The notes beneath the pieces are model-generated. The model was not told the origin of the DNA. It did no database searches and saw nothing but the letters and a program-made list of their open reading frames with translations. This document shows, in pieces, positions 49,745-61,612 of a DNA stretch of 64,000 nucleotides. This stretch comes from Cylindrobasidium torrendii FP15055 ss-10 (Eukaryota; Basidiomycota; Agaricomycetes; Agaricales; Physalacriaceae), in the NCBI GenBank assembly GCA_000934385.1, contig KN880444.1:165508-229507 (forward strand), in the 5' to 3' direction. Both the position numbers and the translations under genes were made by a program. Within the stretch, counting starts at the first letter, position 1. The number at the start of each line of letters is the position of its first letter.

Positions 49745-50703
49745 GGGCTCTGGCTGAGTAGCGTGGCCCTTCACCTCTCTTCCCTCCTCACCACCACAAC
49801 CATCGACACAGCCACAACCACCACGACCAACGTCGTTGCCGCCGTCGACGCTATCCTTTCACAGGACAGTCTCTCTATCTCAACACATGCTTACGGTCAA
49901 CAGCTCATCTACTCGACACGAGTCCTGTCGACGACTTACCCTTGCGGCGGAGCCGCGAACTGTCTTCGGTTTCTTGGGTGGCCACATTGTTGAGGTTCCC
50001 TTTCAGGTTTCAATGTCTCGACTCGGCTAAGTCGTGAACCTGAGAGCGCGATGGACTCGACCTCATCGCTGAGTCGCCTCTTTTCCTTGAGACTGTGCAT
50101 ACCTGCTCTGAGGACTCCTGTGAGGACTGAGATATCGAGACTTTCGTGCTCAACGACAATTCGGATTGATGAGCCTTTACTGGGTGGGTGGGAGGCAAGG
50201 TGTGTCTAGTACTCTTGAAGTTATCGACTGCTACTGACAAATTTGTCAGGCTCCATGTAAGGCGACTGAGCAACGCGACCCTCTCTTCTGAACAACACGA
50301 CCCTCCGGCCTGAGCTACTAAGCATGACGGACGACTACTTTCTCGATGAGCTTCTCCCCAATTTCTCGCCGGTACTGGACCATTTGAGCGATCCATAAGC
50401 AACCTCAGTTCATCACCAACTTGAAGTGCCGACACGGTACATCGGTGACCGGGCCAGATGTTAGACGCATAAGCATATTCAGATTCGCCTGAGCTCTCGA
50501 TAAGCTTCTAAGTGCGCACCAAGATCTGAGTTTGAGCTTCGTTCTATCCTCTGTGTACCCATGATTGGCTTGTCGTCCGTTCTTCAAGATGCTCATTCCG
50601 CCAGGTCGTTACTGTCTTTGAGCCGAAGCACTACGGTACTACGGACTGCGATGAAGATTACTCTGAGCGAGCTTTCACTTCAATTCTGGCAAGGGCAATG
50701 TCA

Positions 50704-50765
50704 GGTGCGTCCCGGTCAGCGTCTTTCGGGGAGTTGTCGCGTCGCCTTGCCATTGCGCATGGGCT
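50704..50765 (+). repeat. Diverged repeat, copy 1
   Basis: Starts with GGTGCGTCCCGG, then roughly three quarters identical over 50 more bases to the copy at 51344. One frame reads GASRSASFGELSRRLAIAHG, so it may once have been coding. Confidence 0.4.
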
Positions 50766-51343
50766 TCGGTCGTCGACCAATACGAGCGAAGTATCTTCGA
50801 CCACGGTGGGCTTACCGTAACCCACTTGTGAGCTAACGACCACGAGCTAAGAAAGCAAGGGGAAATCAGCGTGAGCCGCGAATTGCCCTCAGGTTCATTC
50901 AACGAACTTGCATACCTGACTCGGAAAAACGTCATCAAACATCGTCACTCAACGACCAAACATCACAAAAAATTGGACTGGTTCCCCTTGGAATTCAATA
51001 ACTTGTGTCGACACAGTAGCTTCGTCGCCTCTTCCTGCCGTTGAGCTCATATCCCATCAGGCTCAAGCCCGAATGTCTCTCAAACATCTTGCCAACATGA
51101 TCAACTGCAAGCAACTGACGAACTCAACAAAATATGGTCATGCCGATTTCAAGGACTCGCAAGCCTTATGGCATCGACAGAAAAACACTAGTATGAACAA
51201 ATCATCCTCTCTAAAGATGACTGTATGCTCGTGCACATTTCCCATCATGGGCTAATGAGACGGCTGGCCGCATTTTCCGTGGTTAATAAGATGCTCGAGA
51301 AAGCATACAAGCAAGGCAGTGGCAGAGTAGAGGACAACAACAA

Positions 51344-51405
51344 GGTGCGTCCCGGGAAGCGGCTTTCGAGGAGTCGTCGTGCTGCCTTGTCGTGGCGACC
51401 GGGCT
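51344..51405 (+). repeat. Diverged repeat, copy 2
   Basis: Second copy of the element at 50704, exactly 640 bases further on in the same orientation. The same frame reads GASREAAFEESSCCLVVATG and then stops. Confidence 0.4.
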
Positions 51406-52071
51406 TAAGGCCGTCGAGCCGTAATGGTGTACGACCCCGTTATGTCTAGACGACCGACTAAATGCACGTTGAATGTCCTCGATGAAAGTGCGTGCTTCAA
51501 TTCAATCTCGCGCTGAACACCTTTAGAAGAGCCAATATCTGCCGAATATTATACAGTATGCGCCTAGTATCCCTAGGTTGTGGTCCAATATGAGTACTTC
51601 AATGTCCTATGATTGATGCTCAGAGGCCCTGCCTGAGCCCGTCTTCGCCACCATTAGTACACCGTCCTCGGTCTGCTGTGCCTAGTCCAAATTCGGCGTC
51701 TCGATACGGAGGAGTTGTAACTTGTTGTAGCACTCACACATGCGCACAGCCTATATAGTATCGGAGCTCTCCAGTATGAGGTCGAGTTCCCATTCCTTTG
51801 GGACTGCAACACATCTCTGTTCGTATGTACACGAATTTGTACAGTATGGAGTCATTAACGAACGGCCGCGTCAAAAAGACATTAAGGCCAAAAGAAGCGA
51901 TCCCTCTGGATGGTAGCATAGCTAGCGTGTAAAATATCTGTAGCCAGCATACGAGGTGTATGTGGTCTATGTGCATGCAAAGGAAGCGGGCGTGAAAGTG
52001 AGATCCGAAAGATAATTGACAACAAAGAAAAAGAGAAAAAGAATCATGTACATGGTATACTCGTTGCGCAC

Positions 52072-55000
52072 TCACACCTGCTCGTGACGCTGCTCATCTC
52101 GCTTTGGCGTTGGACTATCGTCCGGCCTGGGCGTATGCCGGCCGTCATGCCTTTGACCTTCTTGTCTCGAGGAAAAACTACCCTCCGGTCTTGGTGTATG
52201 CCGCCCATCTTCTCGTGGACCATGGCTCCCCTCAGCCTTCGCATCATGTTGCTGCCCCTCCTCTTCAGGTCCTGTCTTCCTGTACAGCCAACTTGTCAAT
52301 ATGCTCCTCGTTGTCTTCGATGCTTCAGCCTGCTCAGCGTCCATCCGGTCAATAAACGCATCTTGCTCCTCCGCCATGACCTCCCTCATGATAGCCTGAT
52401 GCGCCGAAAGATTCTCTGCACGCCTCAGAGGCGAAGGTACGTTATGCAGAGAGGTATGAGACCTATTCGCATGATCGACAAACTCGGCCTGTGCATGCGC
52501 ATCGGGTCGCAGGCCATCCCCATGCGACATGCGTCGCAAAGAGCTCATCTTCGACCCAGATGACTGTGGGCGCCCAAACGACCGTTTCCGTCTAGCAGCG
52601 TCGGGAGAAAGCGTGCGTCCATGTTCAGAAACCCACTGGTCGGGTGATGGCGACATCCTTGTCCGACGTTCAGGTGTGCTCGACATCTCAACCACCCGGG
52701 CAGCGATAGATCCCGACGAATCGGACATCTCTGCTCGAGGTACGTCCAGCGACGACATGATTGATGTCGCGCGCGCCCTCTGTGACTCGGCCGAGCCAAT
52801 GCCATCCGAAAAACTCCTGTACGACTTGAGAAATGGCTGAGTGGACGACGTCCCACTCCCCCGCCTCCCCTTGCTTGTGCTTGGACGACGGAAGGTTGAA
52901 GGCCTCCTCGACATTGCGTGCTCGATGTGCTCCCCACCTTCCCGCACACGCCTCGCTATGGCCAACGGAAGCTCGATATCCTCCGTACCATCCACACTGT
53001 TCATTGACGACGACGACACTATACTTTGCTTCGGTGTTCTTGTCGCCTGCTCAGAGGTCGGTGCCAACTCTGAGTATCCCAACGAAACCTGTGACATCTC
53101 CATCGGTGATTCAACGTGCGCCATGCCTTGCCATGTACCAAGCTTTCCTGTAGACGGCTCGACCGTGATTGAAGTCTTCAAGTCAACTGTCTCGTCAAGA
53201 TTGAGGATACCACAAGGGTTGCGGGGCAACCATAGGACATTCTTGATTGGTCGAACATAGTAGGGGTTGTCGTATGGTAGATCGGGTGTATGCATATCAT
53301 CCCAGGCTACAGGTGGCGGATGGGGTACAACAGGACCAGTGAGATCGTCGTCGTCCGCGATCTGAGGTTCAATCGGGGCGAGTGCGTCTATTGCCAACGA
53401 CAAGGGAGGGTGTTCCGCATACTTTGGCTCTGCCGTTGTGCCATGTCCCTCCGTTGAGCGGGACCCGATACGGGAGAATGTAGTCATGTTTTGACGGAAA
53501 GGGTTGGGCGGCGCATTGGCTCGGTGGCGCTGACGAATTGTACCATAGGCAAACGAAACCCACTCCGGGACGCGAAGTGACCATCCCCCGTTGTGATTGT
53601 GCGGTATGAGGCCTTGAGCATCCTCCATAGCGGTATCATCCTGATCATGTTCACCCGCCGTTGGCGAAGCAGGCGCCTTGTCACTGCCAAATAGCATTTC
53701 CGCCTCCATGATATCGTCATGTTCGAATTGGGTGCGCAGAATGCGAGTGATGCTGACAAACAAGTCAGTAAATCCCCAGCAGCAAATTGGCGATTCACCG
53801 ACCCAATTTTGAACAAGGTAGTGAGGATGATCAGGACAGCGGCAAGGGCCACATTCACAGTCTTCTTGAGCACAACCATGTATGCGAGGAAGACCGCGTG
53901 AGAGAGGATGAGGCCTAAGAGATTGAGCACAAAAATGAGAAAAGCATATGGACAAGTTCACCATCCAGGGAATACCGTGTTAACCGCACCAAAAGGAGTT
54001 TGCCATTGCCTTCGTAGTTTTTGGCGTAGACATGTATTAACTGATTCTTGACCAGCCCTACGATCTATTAAGCCTAGGTCAAGCATCCGGGAAGAAAACG
54101 TACCCGATTCAACAAAGAAGTAGATGCAGCCAAATGGAAGAACAAATGGGTTGAGGACAGCGAAAACAACGAGAACGTGTATGAGAAGCAGATGCGTAGG
54201 CAGCCAATCTGAAACTCGACGATGAGCAATAGAAGAAAAAGAAAATGAGACTAACAATAATAGTTAAATGTACGAGGACGAATGCCAGTCGCGCGCTTGC
54301 GCGGCGTAACCTGGCCTCGCGTGGCAGGGTATAGAATGAGTGGAAGTCCGACTGTTAGATGGTTAGCTGCATCAATGGAAAATGTTGCAAGACCTACGAA
54401 GCATTATTTCGAAGCCCCCATGGATAGCAGTAGTGAAGATTTCTGTATGCCGCTCAGCAAACAATTGTCGACAGGGCATATAACGCACGCCATCCAACAT
54501 AGAAGGGCCCGGCCGTGGGGAAACTGCTTGCGACGACCTGGAGTATATCCTGATTGTTCTTGTTGGATATCTTGAACGAGGTCAAGATAGATTGCAGCGC
54601 AGCAGTCCCAACACAGAAGAACACCAGCACGTTCACGACGAGGAATTTGTAGTATCTGGTCATGATCCTATCATGCATTGCCGAGAGCGTGGTGATGGTG
54701 TGCGCCTTTTTCGCAATGAGGAGTAGGATGAGAGGTATGAGGAGAGCAAGCAAAGCCACAAGCAGGGTGGGGATGAACGATTGAAGCACTTCCTCCTCCC
54801 AGTCATGCTGGTCAAGGTATGCCTTCAAGCCAGGCCAAAAAGCGGAGATGTTCTGAATGGAGACCAGACCAACAAGCAGCGACACCGGGAACAGCCAAAA
54901 GACTGTGAATGCCCATACGCCTAAGCTCACAACCCAATCCTTGACGAACTGGCCAGAAAAATGAATAGCCATTACGCGCGATAGCACAGAAACATACCTC

Positions 55001-57000
55001 GGCGTCAAACGAGCTCTTCATAACCCTAATCCAATCGATATCCTGGTATTCGGGAGCCATTTGGATCAGGCAAGTCAACGGGTTGTCAGGGTGTACTGCG
55101 AGATGTGTACATGCTCTCCGCGCGTCGGCCGGGTCGGCAAAAGTTACGAAGGCAGTCGACACTGGATCATATTCCGATGCATGCTTAGCGCGGTTCTCCG
55201 TGATGAGCGAGGTCAGCAAATTAAGCTTGGCCGTGTAATAATCGATGGAAGGGACCGTCTTTCCGCGAAAGAGGTGCGAAAGGTTGATGAGAGGTTGGTA
55301 TGCGTCCAGCGCCGAGCGAGGGAGGCTGAGCAAAGCATCCCATACTGTGGCTTCGTTGTGCTTCGGCTCGTGAGTGGGCGGGTATGTCGAACGGGGTTCC
55401 CCTGCTTCGTCTGAATCGCTAGACCCTTCCTGTCGCAACTTCCGGAATATTCTCTTCCTAAGGACACTTGGAGGAGGCGCGCGCATTTCGAACTCATCAA
55501 CATAAGGGCTAAGGACCTTGATCAGTCGCTCCATCCGCTGGTCTTCTGTGAGTGTCCCCTCCTGCGAGGGATCCCCAAGTTCAGAGTCCGTATCAGGTTT
55601 ACGGCTTTGAGCAACATATCTTGCCCGCGATAAGCGTAAGGAGAAGGGTTGGTTGGTCTCCTTTTCTTCCATGGCCGTTCTGACTGCTTTGAGAGCAGAA
55701 TTCGCTAGCTTGATATGTGCCGTTTCAAGAAGTCGAAGAACCTCTTCCCTACGTTCCAACAAGGAAGCGAGCTCGGTCATCTTCCTAACAATGACCACAC
55801 GGTCGATTTGAGGCATCGTATCCGGGTTGACTTTGGACATATCATGGCCTTCTACGCTGCGATGGGGCGTGGCGTTGATAACGGGCACCGGAAGACGCCT
55901 TGCGCGGTTGAACAGAAAGGCAAAGGACTTGTTGATGAAGCCAGGCTGAGTACTGCTGGTGATCCCAATAGCAGGGCGCTCCAGCTTGCGGGACATCCAG
56001 TATTGGAAGTATTCTTTGAGCTCCTTCTCGGACCGAAGTGCTGGGGGAACGTTGGAAACCATCACGGTGCGCAAACGAAGACCAAACGATGGCTGCAGGT
56101 CCTGTATCGTTGGTTCCGATGTGAATGCGTACTGGGGATGGGGGTGAGGGTGATATCCTGTGACATTGAGATTCTCTCGCTGCGCTGAATGCTGGATGCT
56201 GGCGGCTCTGAGCATGAACGCGCCATGAGCAATCCAGAAAAGCGTGACTATCCATGATAAGGTGATCCAGAACAGCAGGCAGATGTGTATCCACAAGAGG
56301 GATTTGCCCTGGTGTGTCGTGACCAGTGATGAAATGGATGCGCGGGTCATTGACTTTGGGTCGATGGAGTCGTCTGAGAACCTGACATGAATGGGAAAAA
56401 GGATGGGAAAGGTCGTGAATGTGTGCAACAGCGTGAAGTAGACTTTGACCTGCCAGTCAGCGCGTGAACAATGGCGAGACAAGATAAGACGACTCACAAC
56501 AACCACGCAGAAATCTGATATACAGAGTTGCATCGACACCCCGCAGTTCATTCATTTTTTCCTCAGGAATTTTAATGACTTGAGGTATCCAGGATAATGG
56601 CCAGCCTTGGGGCGTAGGTGGAGATGGCTTCCTGCACACGACATGAGTTGAAAGGGGGAACAAGGAGAGTAAAACAGACGCGCCATGCCCACGAGCGACC
56701 CTGGAAGAGACTGGTAATGGTTAGCACATCCTGAGAATATTGGAAGGAGTCCACTGACTATCCGAATTCCCAAGTCTCCCTACTGCCGAGTTCGCCTGGC
56801 TCGCCGGGATTGGTCTTTCCAGTCCCTCTCCGCCGCCGCTTCATGATTTCTTGTCCAGTGACACATAGTACAGTTATTCCAACCGCGATGACCGACTGAT
56901 TGATGAGACCACTGAAGGTTGTCAACCGGAGTGCGGCCTGGAGGGCTCGGACGGCGCACCTGTAGTTCTTTGAGAACGGCCGTGTCTGAATGTCGCCCAT
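52072..57000 (-). CDS. CSC1/OSCA-family (DUF221) hyperosmolality-gated channel-like protein
   Basis: Large multi-exon gene. N-terminal TM region from MGDIQTRPFSKN with INQSVIAVGITVLCV, then the family's WIPQVIKIPEEKMNELRG, VDATLYIRFLRGC, more TMs, and a cytosolic domain with SNVPPALRSEKELKEYFQYW and AFVTFADPADARRACTHL (RRM-like half-domain). The DUF221 core follows: APEYQDIDWIRVM, VSLLVGLVSIQNIS, LALLIPLILLLIAK and FPTAGPFYVGW, then LFKIGSVNRQFAAGD. A Ser/Arg/His-rich disordered tail of over 400 residues ends in RRDEQRHEQV. Homologues are mechanically or osmotically gated cation channels or lipid scramblase relatives; the exact role here is unproven. Start at 57000. Confidence 0.9.
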
Positions 57001-57380
57001 AGTCGTGGTCGGTAGATTGTGTATGAAAGAGCGTCAGAAATATTTAAAACATGCAGCACAGAGGCTTGTGCGTATGGCAGACCGTGGCAGGTTGCAACCC
57101 GCCAACAAGGTCCATACTGCATTCATGACATCGCGATCAGATGATCGACCTTCGTCATTTTAATGACTTTCTCGTGCCACTCCGCATCCCCGTTGAATGC
57201 TGTGCTCCTCAAAAGCTCCAAAGAAAATGCGCCGAGCGCCCGGAGTACGTACGGCGAGGATAATTTGCATTTGTAAGAGCAGAATATTGGTATTCCAACT
57301 TCCGTTTTGTGGCGCTAACCCTAACCCCCGATCGCCAAACACCGTTGTCGGCATTGGCCGGGACATAACCACTCGCATCC
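57001..57380. promoter_or_regulatory. Bidirectional promoter between CSC1-type gene and NDUFS4
   Basis: 380 bases between divergent ATGs. At 57315-57327 lies CTAACCCTAACCC, two telomere-type units resembling a telo-box, 54 bases before the NDUFS4 ATG. Confidence 0.5.
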
Positions 57381-58036
57381 ATGTCTCTCTCGCTATTCCG
57401 AGCGTCAGCGCGCCCTCTGGCGCGTTGCTCGCTTGCTCGTGGAATGTCCACGACCACTACTCCCGCCCCGGTCGAGCCCGCCAAGTCCGAGATCACCACT
57501 CCCGCCCCCGCTCGCGATGTCATGGTTGCCGATGTCTGCAGCGGCGCCCCAGGTGCGCTGGAACAACATTTCAAAAACAATACCTAACTCTAAGCTAGCC
57601 GAGCTGCGCCATAGGCAAGTGCGCATATTCCAGCCTACTCGGAACACCATGCAGAGCGGTGGTGCAAAGATGGAGCGCTGGCGAATTGACTTCGACATCC
57701 TTCTTGGCGGTGGCCGCTGGGAAAACCCGCTGATGGGATGGGCTTCCTCGTGCGTCATACACCTATCATTTGTGTTCGCGTATTCACAAATGAACACAGC
57801 GCGGACTACAACCAGGCTCTGCGCATTGGGTTCCGCTCCAAAGAAGATGCTGTTCATTTCGCTGAGAAGCAAGGATGGGACTACTATGTGTGCGTCAACA
57901 CATATTCATCATGTACACTTGATGTCTAAAATTGCCTTGCAGCCAGCCTCCTGCGGTCAAGCGTGTCCCGCCCAAGAACTATGGAGAGAACTACAAGTAT
58001 CACCCTGGGCAGCTTCGTATCTGTAAAACGAAGTAA
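57381..58036 (+). CDS. NDUFS4: NADH:ubiquinone oxidoreductase 18 kDa subunit (complex I, NDUFS4)
   Basis: Four exons give 168 residues: 57381-57552, 57599-57749, 57800-57889 and 57943-58036. A mitochondrial presequence (MSLSLFRASARPLARCSLAR) precedes a Pro/Ala linker. The ETC_C1_NDUFS4 domain has VRIFQPTRNTMQSGGAK, RWRIDFDILLGGGRWENPLM, GWASSADYNQALRIGF and SKEDAVHFAEKQGWDYYV, ending with PKNYGENYKYHPGQLRICKT. It is an accessory subunit of the matrix arm of complex I. All expected conserved blocks are present and the length is normal. Very secure. Confidence 0.97.
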
Positions 58037-58522
58037 TCTTGTGAACTCTTTGGCCAATGGAAAAGCGCTTCGTCCTTGCAACGCATCATAATTGTACAAT
58101 CTATCTCGAAGCTGGGAGGCCGGAACTCAAAGAGAGAAGACCTTGCTGTCCTACCCTCTAGAGCCGACATATGCCACCTCCCTTCATTCTTCGAGATCCT
58201 GAAGGATTATTATGGCCCACTATGCTGATACAGCAAGCGCTGCATCTGCCTCCGCGGCATGAGTACTGAAGTGCTGAATACCCATGTTGGCAACTGCTAA
58301 TGAAGCCAGTGGGTATAATGCCCGCGAGCATGGGGTTGAATACCATTTATTTGGTGGTACCATCATTAGGCGCAAACGCACAATTTTCAACAAAATACGC
58401 GCTGCTTGGCGTGCCCTTGATAGCTACTTCGTGCCGGACGCTCCCCCATCAACCGCGGAAGATTTTCCAGATTTTCAACCCATGTGTTGCCAATCTACCA
58501 TCTTTGCTCTTCTCCAGCAACC
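58037..58522. other. Intergenic region between NDUFS4 and F-box-like gene
   Basis: 3' flank of NDUFS4 and promoter of the next gene. No extra gene seen. Confidence 0.5.
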
Positions 58523-59483
58523 ATGACATCGCTTGGAGCAGCCATTCCTCTGGAAATATGCGAGCAGATATTTGACGTCGCCGCGACCTGCGACCGACGG
58601 ACAGGATTTGCTCTTCTCAGAGTCTCTAGAGACATTCATCAACGGTTAGTACTTCAATGGTCACTGGGATTACAGCGCTGTTTCAACTCACGTTTGCGCC
58701 AGCGTTGAGCCCATTCTGTATCGCACAATAGTCCTTTCAACGCGCGACGCTGCTGTGTCTTTCGCAGAATGCTTATCCCACCGCAAAGACAAGGAATTCG
58801 TGCCGCACACCTTGCGCGAATTTGTCGCCTCAGATCTCGATGACCGTCCCGGGGTCGATTGGGCCAGCCTGGCACCAGCTCTGAAGAATGTTACCACCCT
58901 CATGGGAGGATCATCACCATCCGTTCTACGCTACCTCTTGAAGCATACACCAAATCTCCAGCGTCTGACTTGTTGGATGCAACCTCAGTTCATTCGGGCT
59001 CTTCGCAAAGACTTCCTTGTTTCGAATCTCACCCACCTCACACTCAATCCTTCAATCGATAACCCCCCGGGCATCGTCTACGACGTCGTTTTCTTGCTCC
59101 GCCGCCTCACCCATCTTGCCATCCAATGGATTCATCAAAAGGGACTGGAAATTGTGAAGTTATTTGTCGATAGACCACACACCCTGCGCGTTCTCCTCGT
59201 CCTTCTGTACCCTCGTACGGTGGCCCCGGCGGCAGAGTACATCAAGACCATTAAAGAGCAGAACCCAAGGCACGTCTGGGCATTACACGAGTCCGCACAG
59301 TGGTCCATGGCCGCGGATGCGGCCACGAAGTATGATGGTGGGCATACAGTCAGCAGTGATATACTGTCCATCGACGCGAACGACATGCTGTATAATGCCG
59401 GGAAGCAGTACCCTAACCCAGCAAAGGACGATATGTGGGATGTCGTGGATAGAATAGTGATAGAACGCCTGAGGGGTCACTGA
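58523..59483 (+). CDS. F-box/LRR-like protein, unknown target
   Basis: Two exons (58523-58644 and 58703-59483) give 300 residues. The N-terminus AAIPLEICEQIFDVAATCDR has the F-box-like LPxEI...I pattern and continues ALLRVSRDIHQRVEPILYRT, the arrangement typical of the large basidiomycete F-box family. The remainder has loose Leu-rich units (LVSNLTHLTLNPS, LLRRLTHLAIQW). Such proteins usually recruit substrates to SCF ubiquitin ligases, though many family members are unstudied. Complete; substrate unknown. Confidence 0.8.
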
Positions 59484-59792
59484 GTCCAGCTCGACAGAAA
59501 CCAGTACGGAAAGCCATCGACGGGGAGCGTTGTGCTTGTAGACCCGCCCGCTTATCGGCACATCATCAGCACAGGGTGATTTCTCTTCTAGACCGAAGAT
59601 TTTTTAAAGACTGTGTATTCCATTCCATTTACCTTCGCTTATAATTCCGCTTCTCACGCAACCGAAAGTTTTCCCCCTTCGTTGGTACACAGCCCGATGT
59701 AGTCCTTTACTTTGTACAAGCTTTCAATCTGATCCTTCTAGACATTGTGTTCAATTGGATTCATTTAGTGCGAAAATCGACAACGATGCTGG
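59484..59792. other. Convergent intergenic region
   Basis: About 0.3 kb of shared 3' flank; no feature seen. Confidence 0.5.
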
Positions 59793-61499
59793 CTAGAACA
59801 TCTCCACCAGTCGTGTCAAAGTCTCAGCCTCACTTTCACCTTGGACCTGGAGCACGTCGTTCAACGTCTGTAGTACTGCCGTCAGCTTGCCAATCGTAGT
59901 ACATCAACACCATGCTATGCACACCTTATTGATAGAAAGGAATGCAGTGGCTGATTCTCCCAAGGTCTGCTTGATGAACGCACTCGAAGCAAAAGTCTCG
60001 CGCGCGGACGCCCATGTCAGCGGCATTCGCTCGGTTATTCCATGCTCGTTTCGTTCGCCAGGCGACATGTGCGCTGGTGTAGTTGACGGGTCGCATTCCT
60101 TCATGGTAAGCACATCACCCCTCTGGACACCTTGGGTCCCAGCGGACAATATAAGAGCAAGCACTAGATACTGCATGCGGTCAGCTCCAACGAGATTCAA
60201 GTACGTTGTAGATTGACTTACGGGATTCGATGTCCCATCGATGAAGCGCATCTCAAAGTTGCGCGATTTGGGTGAAGCTGCGTTCGACAGGCGAATGGGC
60301 GTTTCGCGGTGCTCAGTGCCCCAGCTCACCCAGGTTCCTCCGGACCACAGGTCGTCTCCAACGCGTGCGTACGATGCCGTCGTCGGTAGAGTCATCGCTA
60401 CGATGGCTGGTAGCTCTTTCAGCAGGCCAGATAGGAAGGAAGATTCTGTGCGCGAGAGCTGTCCTGCCGTCTTCTCTTCTCCCTTGAGTGAATGTGCAGA
60501 GATGTGTATATGACTGCCACTTCCTGCGCTGTTCATAAAGACACGGGGCGCAAAAGTCGCATGCATGCCGTGTTTGGCAGCAACATTCACGATGGTCATC
60601 CGAGAGTAGATGTAGGCATCGGCGGCTTCAAGAGGCTGCAAAGGGCCGGTGACAACTTCGTACTGGAGGGAATCAGGACGGTGAGCGGCACAGTATGTGG
60701 ACCCAGCTTACCTGTCCGGGCGCTGCCTCAGCATGGTAAAGGGTGACCTCAACACCACCATCAATGAGCGAGTCTACAACCTCACGCAAAATCGTCTCCT
60801 CTTTGGACCCCGCCAGGAGGCCCGATGAGTGGCAGAAATGATGGTAGTTCACCCCCTCCTTGGGGTTCGTCGTTGACTTGAGCAGCATGAATTCTGGCTC
60901 GAACCCGCACAGAAACTCAACCCCCGCCTCATCTCGCGCTCGGCTTCGAATTTAATGTGAGTATTAAAAGAAGCCAAGTAATTCAATGCACCCACTTGAG
61001 CGCTGACCGAAGCAGGCCGCGGGGACACATCGTGGTGTCGATGGAGAAACGACCGTCAGAGAGCGTGCGAGGCGCCTTTTCCTGGAGCCATCCAAAGACA
61101 TTGGCAAACCCAGGCTTGTAAGGACAGATCCGTAGAGTAGACATGTCCAGCGCGTAGTGAAACTCGCCCACAGGACTAAACCCTTCGGCCATCGTCAATG
61201 CCACGAGCCCGAGCGAAGCCTTGGCTATCGCGACCCCAGGACGGGACGACTGCAACATTTTTTTGAAGTAAGAAATGGGTATGACGCGGAGACGAATCTG
61301 CATCGTGAAATCGACCCAGGTCACCATGATATATGCTATAGAAGTATTGAAGGGTAAAGTCAAAATATACATGATGGGAATCAGTCAGCGACATACCTAT
61401 TCCTTGTTGCTCAAGGTCCTTGACAGTGATGGCCTGCTTTCCAGCAGCCACGGAGGCGGGAGTGAAAACGACACCATGCTTATACTCTGCGGAGGCCAT
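59793..61499 (-). CDS. Glutamine-synthetase-like enzyme (FluG C-terminal type)
   Basis: Starts MASAEYKHGVVFTPAS. The beta-grasp part includes VTWVDFTMQIRLRVIP. Catalytic-domain signatures are GFEPEFMLL, LYHAEAAPGQYEVVTG, the ATP/substrate loop MNSAGSGSHIHISAH, ETPIRLS, and NFEMRFIDGTSNPYL. These match the GS fold in type-I-like order, but the N-terminus lacks the usual long lead and the sequence is closer to FluG-like or gamma-glutamyl ligases than to primary glutamine synthetase. About 470 residues. The last intron joins LSINK to TLNDVLQVQGESEAETLT before the stop. The true substrate (ammonia or another amine) is unknown. Confidence 0.88.
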
Positions 61500-61612
61500 G
61501 ACGGTAAGAGGGAAGAGGGTTGATGGGTGTTATCTTAGTTTCCTATCATTACATGCTTTCGATTCAGTTGCTGACCGGTGTTTACACCGCTATGGGCGTC
61601 CATAAATCTAAT

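Larger units (their letters stand above)
47702..52071. other. Gene-poor region, 4.4 kb
   Basis: Longest stretch without a supported gene. It holds a 10-bp tandem repeat (GATCGCGACT twice, 48845-48864), an orphan TATA box at 49738, and two diverged copies of a GC-rich element (listed). Open frames are short and inconsistent between strands. Likely decayed mobile or duplicated sequence. The first ~110 bases may hold exon 1 of the membrane protein to the left. Confidence 0.4.

Noticed and set aside
50315..50398. Short ORF MTDDYFLDELLPNFSP, considered as a pheromone precursor or small exon
   Set aside because: No CaaX end, and no splice model gave a sensible longer protein.
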